DNA of 7,960 nucleotides from Clostridia bacterium (GCA_900754145.1 CAAEBW010000369.1:1-7960); one strand, 5' to 3'. Positions 1 to 7,521 are shown, counted from the stretch's first letter. Translations and numbers: made by a program. The notes: generated from the sequence alone by a model not told the origin.

Positions 1-1
1 G

Positions 2-1426
2 AAGGAATCTGAGTCGGTATTTAGGTACTTTGAAAAAATATGTGCAATCCCGCACGGCTCGGGCAATATGGGACCGATTAGCGATTATTGCGTTCGCTTT
101 GCACAGGAAAACGGTTTACAGGTGCTCTGCGACAAGGCAAAAAATGTTGTGATTTATAAACCCGCTGCAAAAGGGTATGAAAATTCCGAGCCGATTATCC
201 TGCAGGGACACCTCGATATGGTCTGCCAAAAAAAGGAAGAGTCGGATATCGACTTTGAAACCGACGGTATTGAGAGCTATACAGACGGCGATTTTATAAA
301 AGCAAAAGGCACAACCCTGGGCGCGGACGACGGCATTGCCGTATCAATGATTATGGCGGTTCTCGCAAGCAAAAATTTGTCCCATCCCCCTATTGAGGCG
401 GTTTTTACAACAGACGAGGAAATCGGAATGATCGGAGCAAAGGAGCTTGACTGCACCGTTTTAAAGGGCAGAAGAATGATCAACCTTGATTCGGAGGAGG
501 CGGATATTTTAACCGTATCCTGTGCGGGCGGAAGTGATTTTAAGCTTTTTTTGCCGACCGAAAAAACGGTTGTGCACGGCACGAAAATAACATTGGAAAT
601 CAGTGATCTGAAGGGCGGGCACTCGGGTGTCGACATTGATAAACACCGCATAAATGCAGATATTTTGGCGGGTAGGATTCTTAATTTCGCAAAGAAAACG
701 TCCGACCTTCATATCATTAAGCTTGACGGCGGCACAAAGGGAAACGCTATTCCCTTTAGCTGTAGGGCGGAGCTTGTATCGGAAGACCCGCAAAGCTTTA
801 TGAATATAACGGAAAATTATATTTCTGTTGTAAAAAATGAAATCAGCGACCGAGAGGAAAACTGCACTATCAGTTTGACGGCGCAAGAGACAGGAGATTT
901 TGAAGCTCTGAATACTGCTTCGCGGGACAGGTTACTCCACCTACTTCTGACAACTCCGAACGGTGTAGTTGATATGAGCGCTCAAATAGACGGTTTGGTT
1001 GAAACCTCGTTAAATCTCGGCATTTTGACGACTCAGGAAAACGGCATCGTTATGCAATACGCTCTTAGGAGCAACAAGGCGTCGTCGCTTGACTTTTTAG
1101 AAGACAGGCTCACAGCCTTTGCTTCATATAACGGTTGCGAATCTCAAATATCCTGTCGGTACGAGCCGTGGGAATTTAAAAAGGATTCTCCTCTGCAAAA
1201 ATTGTATGCAGACGCTTATTGCGAAAGGTTTGGACATAGACCTCAAATTGCGGCAATTCACGCAGGGCTCGAATGTGCGATTTTTGCCGGGGAAATTGAG
1301 GGCTTGGATTGTATCTCAATAGGTCCCGATATGCTTGGTGTTCATACCGTGAATGAAAAACTGAGCATTTCTTCCGCTACGGAAATTTTTGAATTGCTCT
1401 GCGATCTGCTTGAAAAGTGCATATAA
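2..1426 (+). CDS. pepD: Aminoacyl-histidine dipeptidase (PepD, M20 zinc peptidase), 5' end cut off by window edge
   Basis: Cytosolic di-zinc peptidase expected to hydrolyse Xaa-His and other dipeptides. The reading frame is open from base 2 and reads VFRYFEKICAIPHGSGN before the first in-window Met at 68. That is the normal PepD N-terminus, so Met68 is internal and the true start lies probably about ten codons upstream of the window (inference from family length, about 485 aa). Numbering from Met68, the M20 metal centre is complete: QGHLDMV (His48, Asp50), LGADDGI (bridging Asp87), TTDEEIGM (general base Glu117, ligand Glu118), NLDSEE (Asp141) and IHAGLEC (His398). The GGHSG lid-domain motif is at 183-187, and GGTKGNAIP near 221 and TPNGV at 296-300 are further PepD hallmarks. 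The gene is intact to its TAA stop. It is followed 26 bases later by an OPT peptide transporter, which suggests that imported peptides are its substrates. Family assignment is secure; exact substrate range is not visible. Confidence 0.95.
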   Translation, partial: KESESVFRYFEKICAIPHGSGNMGPISDYCVRFAQENGLQVLCDKAKNVVIYKPAAKGYENSEPIILQGHLDMVCQKKEESDIDFETDGIESYTDGDFIKAKGTTLGADDGIAVSMIMAVLASKNLSHPPIEAVFTTDEEIGMIGAKELDCTVLKGRRMINLDSEEADILTVSCAGGSDFKLFLPTEKTVVHGTKITLEISDLKGGHSGVDIDKHRINADILAGRILNFAKKTSDLHIIKLDGGTKGNAIPFSCRAELVSEDPQSFMNITENYISVVKNEISDREENCTISLTAQETGDFEALNTASRDRLLHLLLTTPNGVVDMSAQIDGLVETSLNLGILTTQENGIVMQYALRSNKASSLDFLEDRLTAFASYNGCESQISCRYEPWEFKKDSPLQKLYADAYCERFGHRPQIAAIHAGLECAIFAGEIEGLDCISIGPDMLGVHTVNEKLSISSATEIFELLCDLLEKCI

Positions 1427-1432
1427 ATAAAT

Positions 1433-1440
1433 AGGAGAGG
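1433..1440 (+). promoter_or_regulatory. Ribosome binding site of the OPT transporter gene
   Basis: AGGAGAGG lies seven bases after the pepD stop codon and 12 bases before the ATG at 1453. The 26-base gap has no room for a separate promoter, which supports co-transcription with pepD. Confidence 0.75.
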
Positions 1441-1452
1441 AAATTAAAAGCT

Positions 1453-3354
1453 ATGGAAAACAAAGAGTTTAAGCCGTATATTCCGGCGGAAAGAATCACC
1501 CCCGAAATAACAGTAACCTCTATTGTTATGGGTGTGCTCTTAGCGGTTGTATTCGGCGCGGCAAATGCTTATCTGGGACTGAGGGTAGGTATGACCGTTT
1601 CGGCGTCTATCCCCGCGGCGGTTATTGCTATGGGAGTTATCCGTGTCCTTATGCGCAAAAATTCAATCTTAGAAAGCAATATGGTGCAAACCATCGGCTC
1701 GGCCGGAGAATCCTTGGCGGCGGGCGCTATCTTTACCCTACCCGCCCTTTTCCTGTGGGCGGCAGAGGGTAAAATGGAAAAGCCGGGAATACTCGAAATT
1801 ACCGCGATTGCCTTGATCGGCGGACTGCTCGGCATATTCTTTATGGTGCCACTTCGCAACGCGCTTATTGTAAAAGAGCACGGTGTGCTTCCCTACCCCG
1901 AGGGTACTGCCTGTTCAGAGGTGCTTTTAGCCGGCGAAGAGGGCGGCGCAAAGGCATCGACAGTCTTTGCGGGAATGGGCTTTGCGGCGTTATTTAAGTT
2001 TATTATCGACGGATTAAAGCTGGTTGCGGGAGAAATCTCGGTAAGCGTCAAGGGCTTTGCGGGACAGATCGGCACACAGATTTATCCCGCGGTAATGAGC
2101 GTGGGCTATATTTGCGGCGCAAGAATCTCATCATATATGTTCGCAGGCGGCATACTAAGCTGGCTTGTTATCATACCTCTTATAGTACTTTTCGGTGCGG
2201 ATATGACCCTTTACCCCGGCACACAGCCCATAGGTGAAATATTCGCCGAGGGCGGCGCGGGCGCAATCTGGGGCACATATATACGGTATATCGGCGCCGG
2301 CGCGCTGGCGGCGGGCGGAATTATCAGTCTTGTAAAATCCTTGCCGCTTATTATTAAGACCTTCGGCGGCGCCGTAAAGGGTATGGCGGGCTCTAAAGCT
2401 AATACGGAAGATCGCACCTCAAAGGACCTTTCAATGAAATTTGTCTTTGCGGCGATTGCAGTTCTGACTCTATTGGTATGGCTTATTCCCGCAATTCCCG
2501 TTAGTCTTCTCGGCGCAGTCATTATTGTTGTATTCGGCTTCTTTTTCGCTACCGTATCCTCCCGTATGGTGGGATTGGTCGGAAGCAGTAACAACCCCGT
2601 TTCGGGTATGGCGATTGCGACGCTCCTCATTGCTACGCTTATTTTAAAGGTTACGGGAGCAAGCGGTATTTCGGGTATGTGCAGTGCGATTGCAATCGGT
2701 TCGATAATCTGTATTGTTTCCGCCATTGCGGGCGATACGTCACAGGATTTGAAAACAGGCTTCCTTTTAGGCGCTACCCCTAAGAAACAGCAGATCGGCG
2801 AAATCATCGGAGTTGTTGCAGCAGCATTGGCGATCGGCGGAACCCTCTATCTCTTGGACAGCGCGTGGGGTTTTGGAACAGACGAGTTAGCGGCACCTCA
2901 GGCGACATTAATGAAGCTTATTACCGAGGGCGTTATGCAGGGAAATCTTCCTTGGGCGCTTGTGTTTATCGGTGCTTTTATTGCGGTGCTGGTTGAAATT
3001 GTCGGAATACCGGTCCTCCCCTTTGCAATCGGCGTTTATCTTCCCGTACAGTTGAACGCCTGTATTATGGTCGGCGGTCTTGTCCGTCTGGCTTTAGATA
3101 AGCTTAAACGCGATAAGAAAGAAAAGGACACGATTGTGAATGACGGTATTCTTTTCTGCTCGGGTATGATAGCGGGCGAAGGCTTAGTAGGAATCCTGTT
3201 AGCGTTATTGGCGGTATTCGGAGTAAGCTCCGCGATTGACCTTTCCGCGAAATTGGCGATACCCGCGGCGGTTTCAAATATCGGCGGACTGGTGTTATTC
3301 GGTATCATAATCCTGACACTCTTAAAATTCTCCCTTTGGAAGAAGAGAAAATAA
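1453..3354 (+). CDS. OPT-family oligopeptide transporter
   Basis: Polytopic inner-membrane protein of the OPT (oligopeptide transporter) family, 633 aa, the usual size of prokaryotic members. Family members are generally proton-coupled symporters of small peptides; some relatives (YSL branch) move metal chelates. Hallmarks visible: PYIPAE near the N-terminus (8-13), FGAANAYLGLRVGMTVSAS at 34-52, the conserved YPEGTACSEVLLAGE at 148-162, GSSNNPVSGM at 377-386, GDTSQDLKTGFLLGATPKKQQ at 427-447 and GMIAGEGLVGI at 571-581. Hydrophobic stretches run along nearly the whole length (for example 23-42, 51-67, 115-135, 233-248, 328-347, 350-368, 386-403, 408-426, 450-468, 500-530, 572-590, 605-625), consistent with more than a dozen membrane helices. 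There is no cleavable signal peptide. The C-terminus is a basic KKRK tail. The ATG at 1453 is supported by the ribosome binding site and by the family N-terminus. Its position between pepD and a PqqD-like gene points to peptide import, but direction and substrate are inferred. Confidence 0.95.
   Translation: MENKEFKPYIPAERITPEITVTSIVMGVLLAVVFGAANAYLGLRVGMTVSASIPAAVIAMGVIRVLMRKNSILESNMVQTIGSAGESLAAGAIFTLPALFLWAAEGKMEKPGILEITAIALIGGLLGIFFMVPLRNALIVKEHGVLPYPEGTACSEVLLAGEEGGAKASTVFAGMGFAALFKFIIDGLKLVAGEISVSVKGFAGQIGTQIYPAVMSVGYICGARISSYMFAGGILSWLVIIPLIVLFGADMTLYPGTQPIGEIFAEGGAGAIWGTYIRYIGAGALAAGGIISLVKSLPLIIKTFGGAVKGMAGSKANTEDRTSKDLSMKFVFAAIAVLTLLVWLIPAIPVSLLGAVIIVVFGFFFATVSSRMVGLVGSSNNPVSGMAIATLLIATLILKVTGASGISGMCSAIAIGSIICIVSAIAGDTSQDLKTGFLLGATPKKQQIGEIIGVVAAALAIGGTLYLLDSAWGFGTDELAAPQATLMKLITEGVMQGNLPWALVFIGAFIAVLVEIVGIPVLPFAIGVYLPVQLNACIMVGGLVRLALDKLKRDKKEKDTIVNDGILFCSGMIAGEGLVGILLALLAVFGVSSAIDLSAKLAIPAAVSNIGGLVLFGIIILTLLKFSLWKKRK
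3338..3347 (+). promoter_or_regulatory. Ribosome binding site deciding the start of the PqqD-like gene
   Basis: GGAAGAAGAG sits inside the last codons of the transporter gene, nine bases before the ATG at 3357. It overlaps an in-frame TTG at 3336 that could also be read as a start. Because the purine run lies between the TTG and the ATG, it argues for the ATG and for translational coupling to the transporter. Confidence 0.65.
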
Positions 3355-3356
3355 TT

Positions 3357-3698
3357 ATGCGAAGCAAACAGACGGATAATTATTTGGAGCTAAAGCCTAA
3401 AAGAAATGAAAAATTTTCCTGGTCGGCAGATAATGAACAGGTGACGCTGGAAATTGAAAATAAAGGCGTATGGAATACGATTTTTCAAAAAATATTGAAA
3501 AAACCTCGCATTAGCTTCGTGCATCTAGATAAAATAGGTAGCTTTGTCTGGCCTCTTTTGGACGGCGAAAAGACAGTTCTTGAGATAGGAAAAGCTGTCG
3601 AAGACCGTTTCGGAGATGAAGCGAAGCCGTTATACGAAAGACTGGTTAAATATTTTGAAATTTTAGAAAGCTATCATTTTATATACTTTAACAAATAG
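3357..3698 (+). CDS. PqqD-family (RRE-fold) small protein
   Basis: A 113-residue soluble protein of the PqqD / RiPP recognition element type. PqqD and its relatives bind the leader of a precursor peptide and present it to a modifying enzyme, usually a radical-SAM protein. Visible here: an N-terminal strand-rich part (about 18-34, FSWSADNEQVTLEIE), a strand ending in the family's VHLDKIGSFVWPLLDGEKTV block (55-74), then helices covering EIGKAVEDRFG (76-86) and ERLVKYFEILESYHFIYF (94-111). The Leu-Asp before Gly-Ser-x-x-Trp, the DG-turn and the final helix of the winged-helix-like half are the recognisable PqqD features. A basic, amphipathic insertion (about 36-52, containing VWNTIFQKILKKP) separates the second and third strands and is not part of the short classical PqqD. 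The gene overlaps nothing but starts two bases after the transporter stop, so it is almost certainly the third gene of the operon. No radical-SAM enzyme or precursor peptide gene is in the window. Its role here is unknown; peptide binding in connection with the transporter is a guess. Confidence 0.82.
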   Translation: MRSKQTDNYLELKPKRNEKFSWSADNEQVTLEIENKGVWNTIFQKILKKPRISFVHLDKIGSFVWPLLDGEKTVLEIGKAVEDRFGDEAKPLYERLVKYFEILESYHFIYFNK

Positions 3699-3718
3699 TT
3701 TTCAGATAACACAAAAAA

Positions 3719-3764
3719 ATACTACCCGAAAAAGAGTTTTCTTTTCTCTTTCTTCGGGTAGTAT
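3719..3764. terminator. Bidirectional rho-independent terminator between convergent operons
   Basis: Left arm ATACTACCCGAAAAAGAG (3719-3736) and right arm CTCTTTCTTCGGGTAGTAT (3746-3764) pair over about 18 base pairs with one extra base in the right arm. They enclose a nine-base pyrimidine loop (3737-3745). Read on the minus strand, the hairpin is followed by seven T (the A-run 3713-3719), the stronger terminator, serving the ABC exporter operon whose last stop is at 3831. Read on the plus strand, it begins 20 bases after the PqqD-like stop codon and is followed by TATCTTT, a weaker T-rich tail. The rest of the gap (3765-3830) is T-rich with no other feature seen. Confidence 0.85.
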
Positions 3765-3830
3765 TATCTTTACCGTTACAAGCCGTAATACGTTTTTGTT
3801 TTTGCTTATAATAACTGTTTTTGCTGTTTT

Positions 3831-5756
3831 CTATTCCATTTCAAACGCGCCCGTGTAAAGCTGATAATAGGTTCCTTTTTCCTCTATAAGCTTTTTATGA
3901 CTGCCGCGCTCGATAATTCTGCCGTGGTCAAGCACCATAATAACGTCGGAGTTCTGAACGGTCGAAAGCCTGTGAGCGATAACAAATACCGTTCTGCCCT
4001 GCATAAGCCTATCCATTCCCTTTTGGACAATCGCTTCTGTTCTAGTATCGATGCTTGAGGTCGCTTCGTCAAGAATCATAACGGGCGGGTCGGCGACCGC
4101 CGCGCGCGCTATTGATATAAGCTGTCTTTGACCCTGCGAAAGGCCGCTGCCGTCCCCCGTTAAAACGGTGTTATAGCCCTCGGGCAGCATTTCGATAAAG
4201 CCGTGGGCATTTGCAAGCTTTGCCGCCGCGATACATTCCTCGTCGGTCGCGTCAAGTCTGCCGTAACGTATATTTTCCATAACCGTTCCCGTAAAGAGGT
4301 TTACTTCCTGCAACACAATACCGAGGCTACGGCGCAAATCCGCCTTTTTAATTTTATTGATGTTAATGCCGTCGTAGCGTATTTTGCCGTCGGCAATATC
4401 GTAAAAGCGGTTAATAAGATTGGTAATAGTGGTCTTGCCCGCGCCCGTAGCGCCTACAAAGGCAATCTTCTGCCCCGGCTCGGCGTAAATATCGATATTG
4501 TGAAGTACAATTTTTTCGGGAACATAACCGAAATCAACGTCAAACAGCCTTACATCGCCTGAAAGCCTTGTGTAGGTAACCGTGCCGTCGCGGTGCGGGT
4601 GCTTCCACGCCCAAATTCCCGTGCGCTTTTGACTTTCGGTAATATTGCCGTTTTCGTCCTCGTTTGCGTTTACAAGGGTAACATAGCCGTCGTCAACTTC
4701 TGCCCTTTCGTCCATAAGCTCAAACATTCGCTCCGTACCCGCCATAGCCATTACAACTGAGTTTATCTGCTGGGAAACCTGACTTATACTCATTGTAAAC
4801 TGCCTTGTCATATTAAGGAAGGGTACTACCACCGCAACCGAGATTGCCTGACCCGAAAGAGAAAGGTTCGGCGCGCCGAAAAGTATTAAGAGCCCTCCGA
4901 CAAAGGCGATAAGCACATAGAGTATATTTCCGATATTGTTCATAATCGGCATAAGGATATTTGCAAACTTATTGGCGTTTTCCGCGTCGCTGAAGAGTTG
5001 CTCGTTAATTTTGTCAAACGCCTTTTCGCACTCTTCCTCATGACAGAAGACCTTGACAACCTTCTGTCCGTTCATCATTTCTTCAATATAGCCCTCTACC
5101 GCGCCTATCGACTTCTGCTGTTTAACAAAGTATTTCGCGCTGTTTCCGCCCACCTTTTTGGTAACCAGCATCATAGCAAAAACCGCTGAGAATACAAGCA
5201 GAGTCATCCAAACGCTCAGGTAGAGCATATAGAAAAGCAGAGCAATAATAGTAAGCGCCGAGGTGAAAAGCTGAGGAATACTCTGAGATATAAGCTGGCG
5301 GAGTGTATCAATATCGTTCGTGTAGTGGCTCATAATGTCGCCGTGGGTATGTGTATCAAAGTACCTTATCGGCAGACTCTGCATTGACGCAAACATATTT
5401 TGACGCATTTTATTGAGAAAACCCTGTGTCACTATCGCCATAAGCCTTGTATATACAAAGCTTGAGATAATTCCGACAAGGTAAAAGCCTATCATAAGCG
5501 TAATTATGCGTAACAGCTTTGTATAAATCGCGGAATATCCGACCTTCAAGCCCTCGGTTATTATTAGTACTATTTTGTTCAGGAAAAGCGAAGAAACCGT
5601 GCCTGAGACCGCGCTTAAAAGTATACAAATTCCGACAATAATAAGATATGCTTTATAATATTTGAATAGATATTTAAAAAGGCGTGCTACCGTTCCCTTG
5701 GCGTTTTTCGCTTTCGGGCCGCCCTTCATTCCTTTAGGTCCCATAGGTCCCGCCAT
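3831..5756 (-). CDS. ABC exporter half-transporter B (consensus ATPase site subunit)
   Basis: Inner-membrane type IV ABC exporter subunit, 641 aa: an N-terminal membrane domain (about 25-345) with hydrophobic helices near 36-57, 83-103, 160-180, 182-200 and 273-293, then a cytoplasmic nucleotide-binding domain (about 400-641). Walker A is GATGAGKTT (435-443), Q-loop Gln483, signature LSQGQ (539-543; Gln replaces the first Gly of LSGGQ), Walker B MILDEATSSID with catalytic Glu564, and switch His595 in IAHRLSTV. This subunit therefore supplies the working Walker residues, while its own signature motif is degenerate. The N-terminus is an unusual Gly/Pro/Lys/Met-rich tail (1-20), and a roughly 40-residue insertion (about 358-398, with GIWAWKHPH) lies between membrane and ATPase domains. 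Start ATG at 5756 overlaps the upstream stop by one base (TAATG). It should pair with the 578-aa neighbour to export drugs, lipids or peptides; the substrate cannot be read from sequence. Confidence 0.94.
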   Translation of the reverse strand: MAGPMGPKGMKGGPKAKNAKGTVARLFKYLFKYYKAYLIIVGICILLSAVSGTVSSLFLNKIVLIITEGLKVGYSAIYTKLLRIITLMIGFYLVGIISSFVYTRLMAIVTQGFLNKMRQNMFASMQSLPIRYFDTHTHGDIMSHYTNDIDTLRQLISQSIPQLFTSALTIIALLFYMLYLSVWMTLLVFSAVFAMMLVTKKVGGNSAKYFVKQQKSIGAVEGYIEEMMNGQKVVKVFCHEEECEKAFDKINEQLFSDAENANKFANILMPIMNNIGNILYVLIAFVGGLLILFGAPNLSLSGQAISVAVVVPFLNMTRQFTMSISQVSQQINSVVMAMAGTERMFELMDERAEVDDGYVTLVNANEDENGNITESQKRTGIWAWKHPHRDGTVTYTRLSGDVRLFDVDFGYVPEKIVLHNIDIYAEPGQKIAFVGATGAGKTTITNLINRFYDIADGKIRYDGININKIKKADLRRSLGIVLQEVNLFTGTVMENIRYGRLDATDEECIAAAKLANAHGFIEMLPEGYNTVLTGDGSGLSQGQRQLISIARAAVADPPVMILDEATSSIDTRTEAIVQKGMDRLMQGRTVFVIAHRLSTVQNSDVIMVLDHGRIIERGSHKKLIEEKGTYYQLYTGAFEME

Positions 5757-7492
5757 TATTCCTCACCTGCCTTATTCTGTGAATAGTAAACCTCTTTGTA
5801 AATATCGTTGGATTCGAGAAGCTCGTTATGTGTTCCGACAGCATCTATATGACCGTCCTCCATTACTATAATGCGGTCGGCGTCCTGTACCGAGGAAACA
5901 CGCTGTGCGATTATAATTTTGGTGGTGTCGGGTATCTCGGTCGCAAAGGCACCTCTTATTAGCGCGTCGGTCTTGGTATCGACCGCACTTGTAGAATCGT
6001 CCAAAATAAGTATTTTTGGCTTTTTAAGGAGCGCTCTCGCAATACAAAGCCTCTGCTTTTGTCCGCCCGAGACATTCGTTCCGCCCTGCTCTATATGGGT
6101 ATCGTATTTATCGGGGAAGGAATTAATAAATTCGTCTGCCTGAGCTAATTTGCAAACCCTTACGAGCTCCTCGTCCGAAGCATTTTTGTCACCCCAGCGG
6201 AGATTTTCCTTTATACTGCCTGAAAACAGAATGTTTTTCTGCAAAACCACCGAGACTTCGTTTCGGAGCGATTCAATATCATAGTCCTTTACATTAACAC
6301 CGCCTACAGATACCGAACCCTCGGTAACATCGTAAAGGCGTGAAATTAGCTGAATAAGGGTGGTTTTACTGCTTCCCGTTCCGCCTAATATTCCAATCGT
6401 CTCGCCAGATTTGATGTGAAGATTTATATCTTTAAGGGCATATTTCTCCGCCCCCGCGTGATATTTAAAGGAAACATTATCAAAATCAATACTGCCGTCC
6501 GGAACCGTTTTAACGGGGTTTTCGGGGTTTTTAATAGTGCTTTCCTCTTTGAGTACCTCATAAATACGCTGCATAGAGGCGTTTGATATTGTCACCATAA
6601 CGAATATCATTGAAACCATCATAAGGCTTGACAGAATCTGCATACCGTAGGTAAACAGGCTTGAAAGCTCTCCAACGCCCATAGCACTGCCGCCGCTGTT
6701 TATGATAAGCTTTGCGCCTAAGAAGGAGACCAGCACCATTGCGACATACATAGCAATCTGCATAATCGGCTGGTTTAAAGCTACCAGCTTTTCCGCCTTT
6801 GTGAAATCGGTGCAAACATCGTCCGCCGCGGCGTTAAATTTTTGCTTTTCGTAATCCTCACGGACAAAGGATTTTACAACCCTCATACCCTTAACATTTT
6901 CCTGAACGGAATTATTAAGCCTATCGTATTTTTTGAAAACGCTGTTGAAAAGCGGCATAGCCTTTTTTATAATGAGAAAAAGTGCAAAGGCTAAAAACGG
7001 TACGATTGCAACATATATTGTTGATAGCTGAGGACACATTGCAAACGCCATTATTACAGCGAAAATCAGCATAAACGGCGCGCGTACAGCCGTACGTATT
7101 ATCATCATATATGCCATTTGTACGTTTGTCACGTCGGTCGTAAGTCTTGTAACGAGACTTGAGGTGGAGAATTTATCAATATTGGAAAATGAAAAATCCT
7201 GCACCTTGTAGAATAAATCGTGTCTCATATTTTTTGCAAAGCCCGCCGAAGCCGTAGCACAGGAGCTTCCGGCAAGCGCCCCGAAAAAAAGCGACACAAA
7301 TGCCAAAAGCACGAGCACCCCGCCGTAAAGAAGTATCATTTTCATATCTGTGCCGTTCTCGATATGATTAATAAGCTTTGCAATAAAAAAGGGAATTATA
7401 CATTCCATAACTACCTCTACCGATACGAAAATCGGAGTGAGTATTGAAGCCTTTTTATATTCCCTTACACAACTCAAAAGTGTTTTAATCAT
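5756..7492 (-). CDS. ABC exporter half-transporter A (degenerate ATPase site subunit)
   Basis: Inner-membrane type IV ABC exporter subunit, 578 aa, with a membrane domain (about 1-310; hydrophobic helices near 17-39, 52-73, 135-152, 157-175, 243-263, 285-303) and a C-terminal nucleotide-binding domain (about 333-578). Walker A reads GGTGSSKTT (370-378), with Ser375 where the consensus has Gly. Q-loop is Gln418, signature is a good VSGGQ (474-478). Walker B ILILDDSTSAVD carries Asp499 in place of the catalytic Glu, and the switch His is replaced by Gln530 (IIIAQRVSSV). These substitutions are exactly those of the non-hydrolysing subunit in asymmetric exporters such as TM287 of TM287/288 and the LmrCD and BmrCD pairs (established family knowledge). 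Its intact signature completes the active composite site with subunit B. It is the second gene of a marR-ABC-ABC operon, 29 bases after the regulator. Likely role is multidrug or toxic-metabolite efflux; substrate unknown. Confidence 0.94.
   Translation of the reverse strand: MIKTLLSCVREYKKASILTPIFVSVEVVMECIIPFFIAKLINHIENGTDMKMILLYGGVLVLLAFVSLFFGALAGSSCATASAGFAKNMRHDLFYKVQDFSFSNIDKFSTSSLVTRLTTDVTNVQMAYMMIIRTAVRAPFMLIFAVIMAFAMCPQLSTIYVAIVPFLAFALFLIIKKAMPLFNSVFKKYDRLNNSVQENVKGMRVVKSFVREDYEKQKFNAAADDVCTDFTKAEKLVALNQPIMQIAMYVAMVLVSFLGAKLIINSGGSAMGVGELSSLFTYGMQILSSLMMVSMIFVMVTISNASMQRIYEVLKEESTIKNPENPVKTVPDGSIDFDNVSFKYHAGAEKYALKDINLHIKSGETIGILGGTGSSKTTLIQLISRLYDVTEGSVSVGGVNVKDYDIESLRNEVSVVLQKNILFSGSIKENLRWGDKNASDEELVRVCKLAQADEFINSFPDKYDTHIEQGGTNVSGGQKQRLCIARALLKKPKILILDDSTSAVDTKTDALIRGAFATEIPDTTKIIIAQRVSSVQDADRIIVMEDGHIDAVGTHNELLESNDIYKEVYYSQNKAGEE
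5763..5768 (-). promoter_or_regulatory. Ribosome binding site of ABC subunit B
   Basis: On the minus strand AGGTGA lies six bases before the ATG at 5756 and inside the last codons of subunit A. Together with the TAATG overlap it indicates translational coupling, fitting equal production of the two halves of a heterodimer. Confidence 0.7.
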
Positions 7493-7497
7493 ATAAA

Positions 7498-7507
7498 TCT
7501 CCCTTCT
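7498..7507 (-). promoter_or_regulatory. Ribosome binding site of ABC subunit A
   Basis: On the minus strand AGAAGGGAGA ends five bases before the ATG at 7492. The 29-base gap to the marR stop holds little else, so no separate promoter for the ABC genes is seen. Confidence 0.7.
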
Positions 7508-7521
7508 GATGTAATATGCTA

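Noticed and set aside
68..70. ATG at 68 as the true start of pepD
   Set aside because: The frame is open to the window edge and the upstream codons encode the conserved PepD N-terminus (FEKICAIPHGSGN), so this Met is internal.
509..886. Minus-strand open frame of 125 codons within pepD
   Set aside because: A shadow of pepD: it runs antisense across conserved peptidase segments and has no recognisable protein features.
2211..2807. 198-codon open frame on the minus strand inside the OPT gene
   Set aside because: It lies fully antisense to a clearly coding OPT gene, its translation is a Pro/Ile/Ala-rich composition typical of the reverse of membrane-helix codons, and it matches no family I recognise.
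3336..3356. TTG at 3336 as the start of the PqqD-like gene
   Set aside because: It would overlap the transporter by 19 bases and places the purine-rich ribosome binding site downstream of the start. The ATG at 3357 has proper spacing.
3807..3812. TATAAT on the plus strand as a promoter -10 box
   Set aside because: No acceptable -35 element at the usual distance, and it would only drive antisense transcription into the 3' end of the ABC gene; AT-rich chance match is more likely.
4203..4562. 119-codon open frame on the plus strand inside ABC subunit B
   Set aside because: Antisense to the conserved nucleotide-binding domain; no recognisable motifs and no ribosome binding site that I could support.
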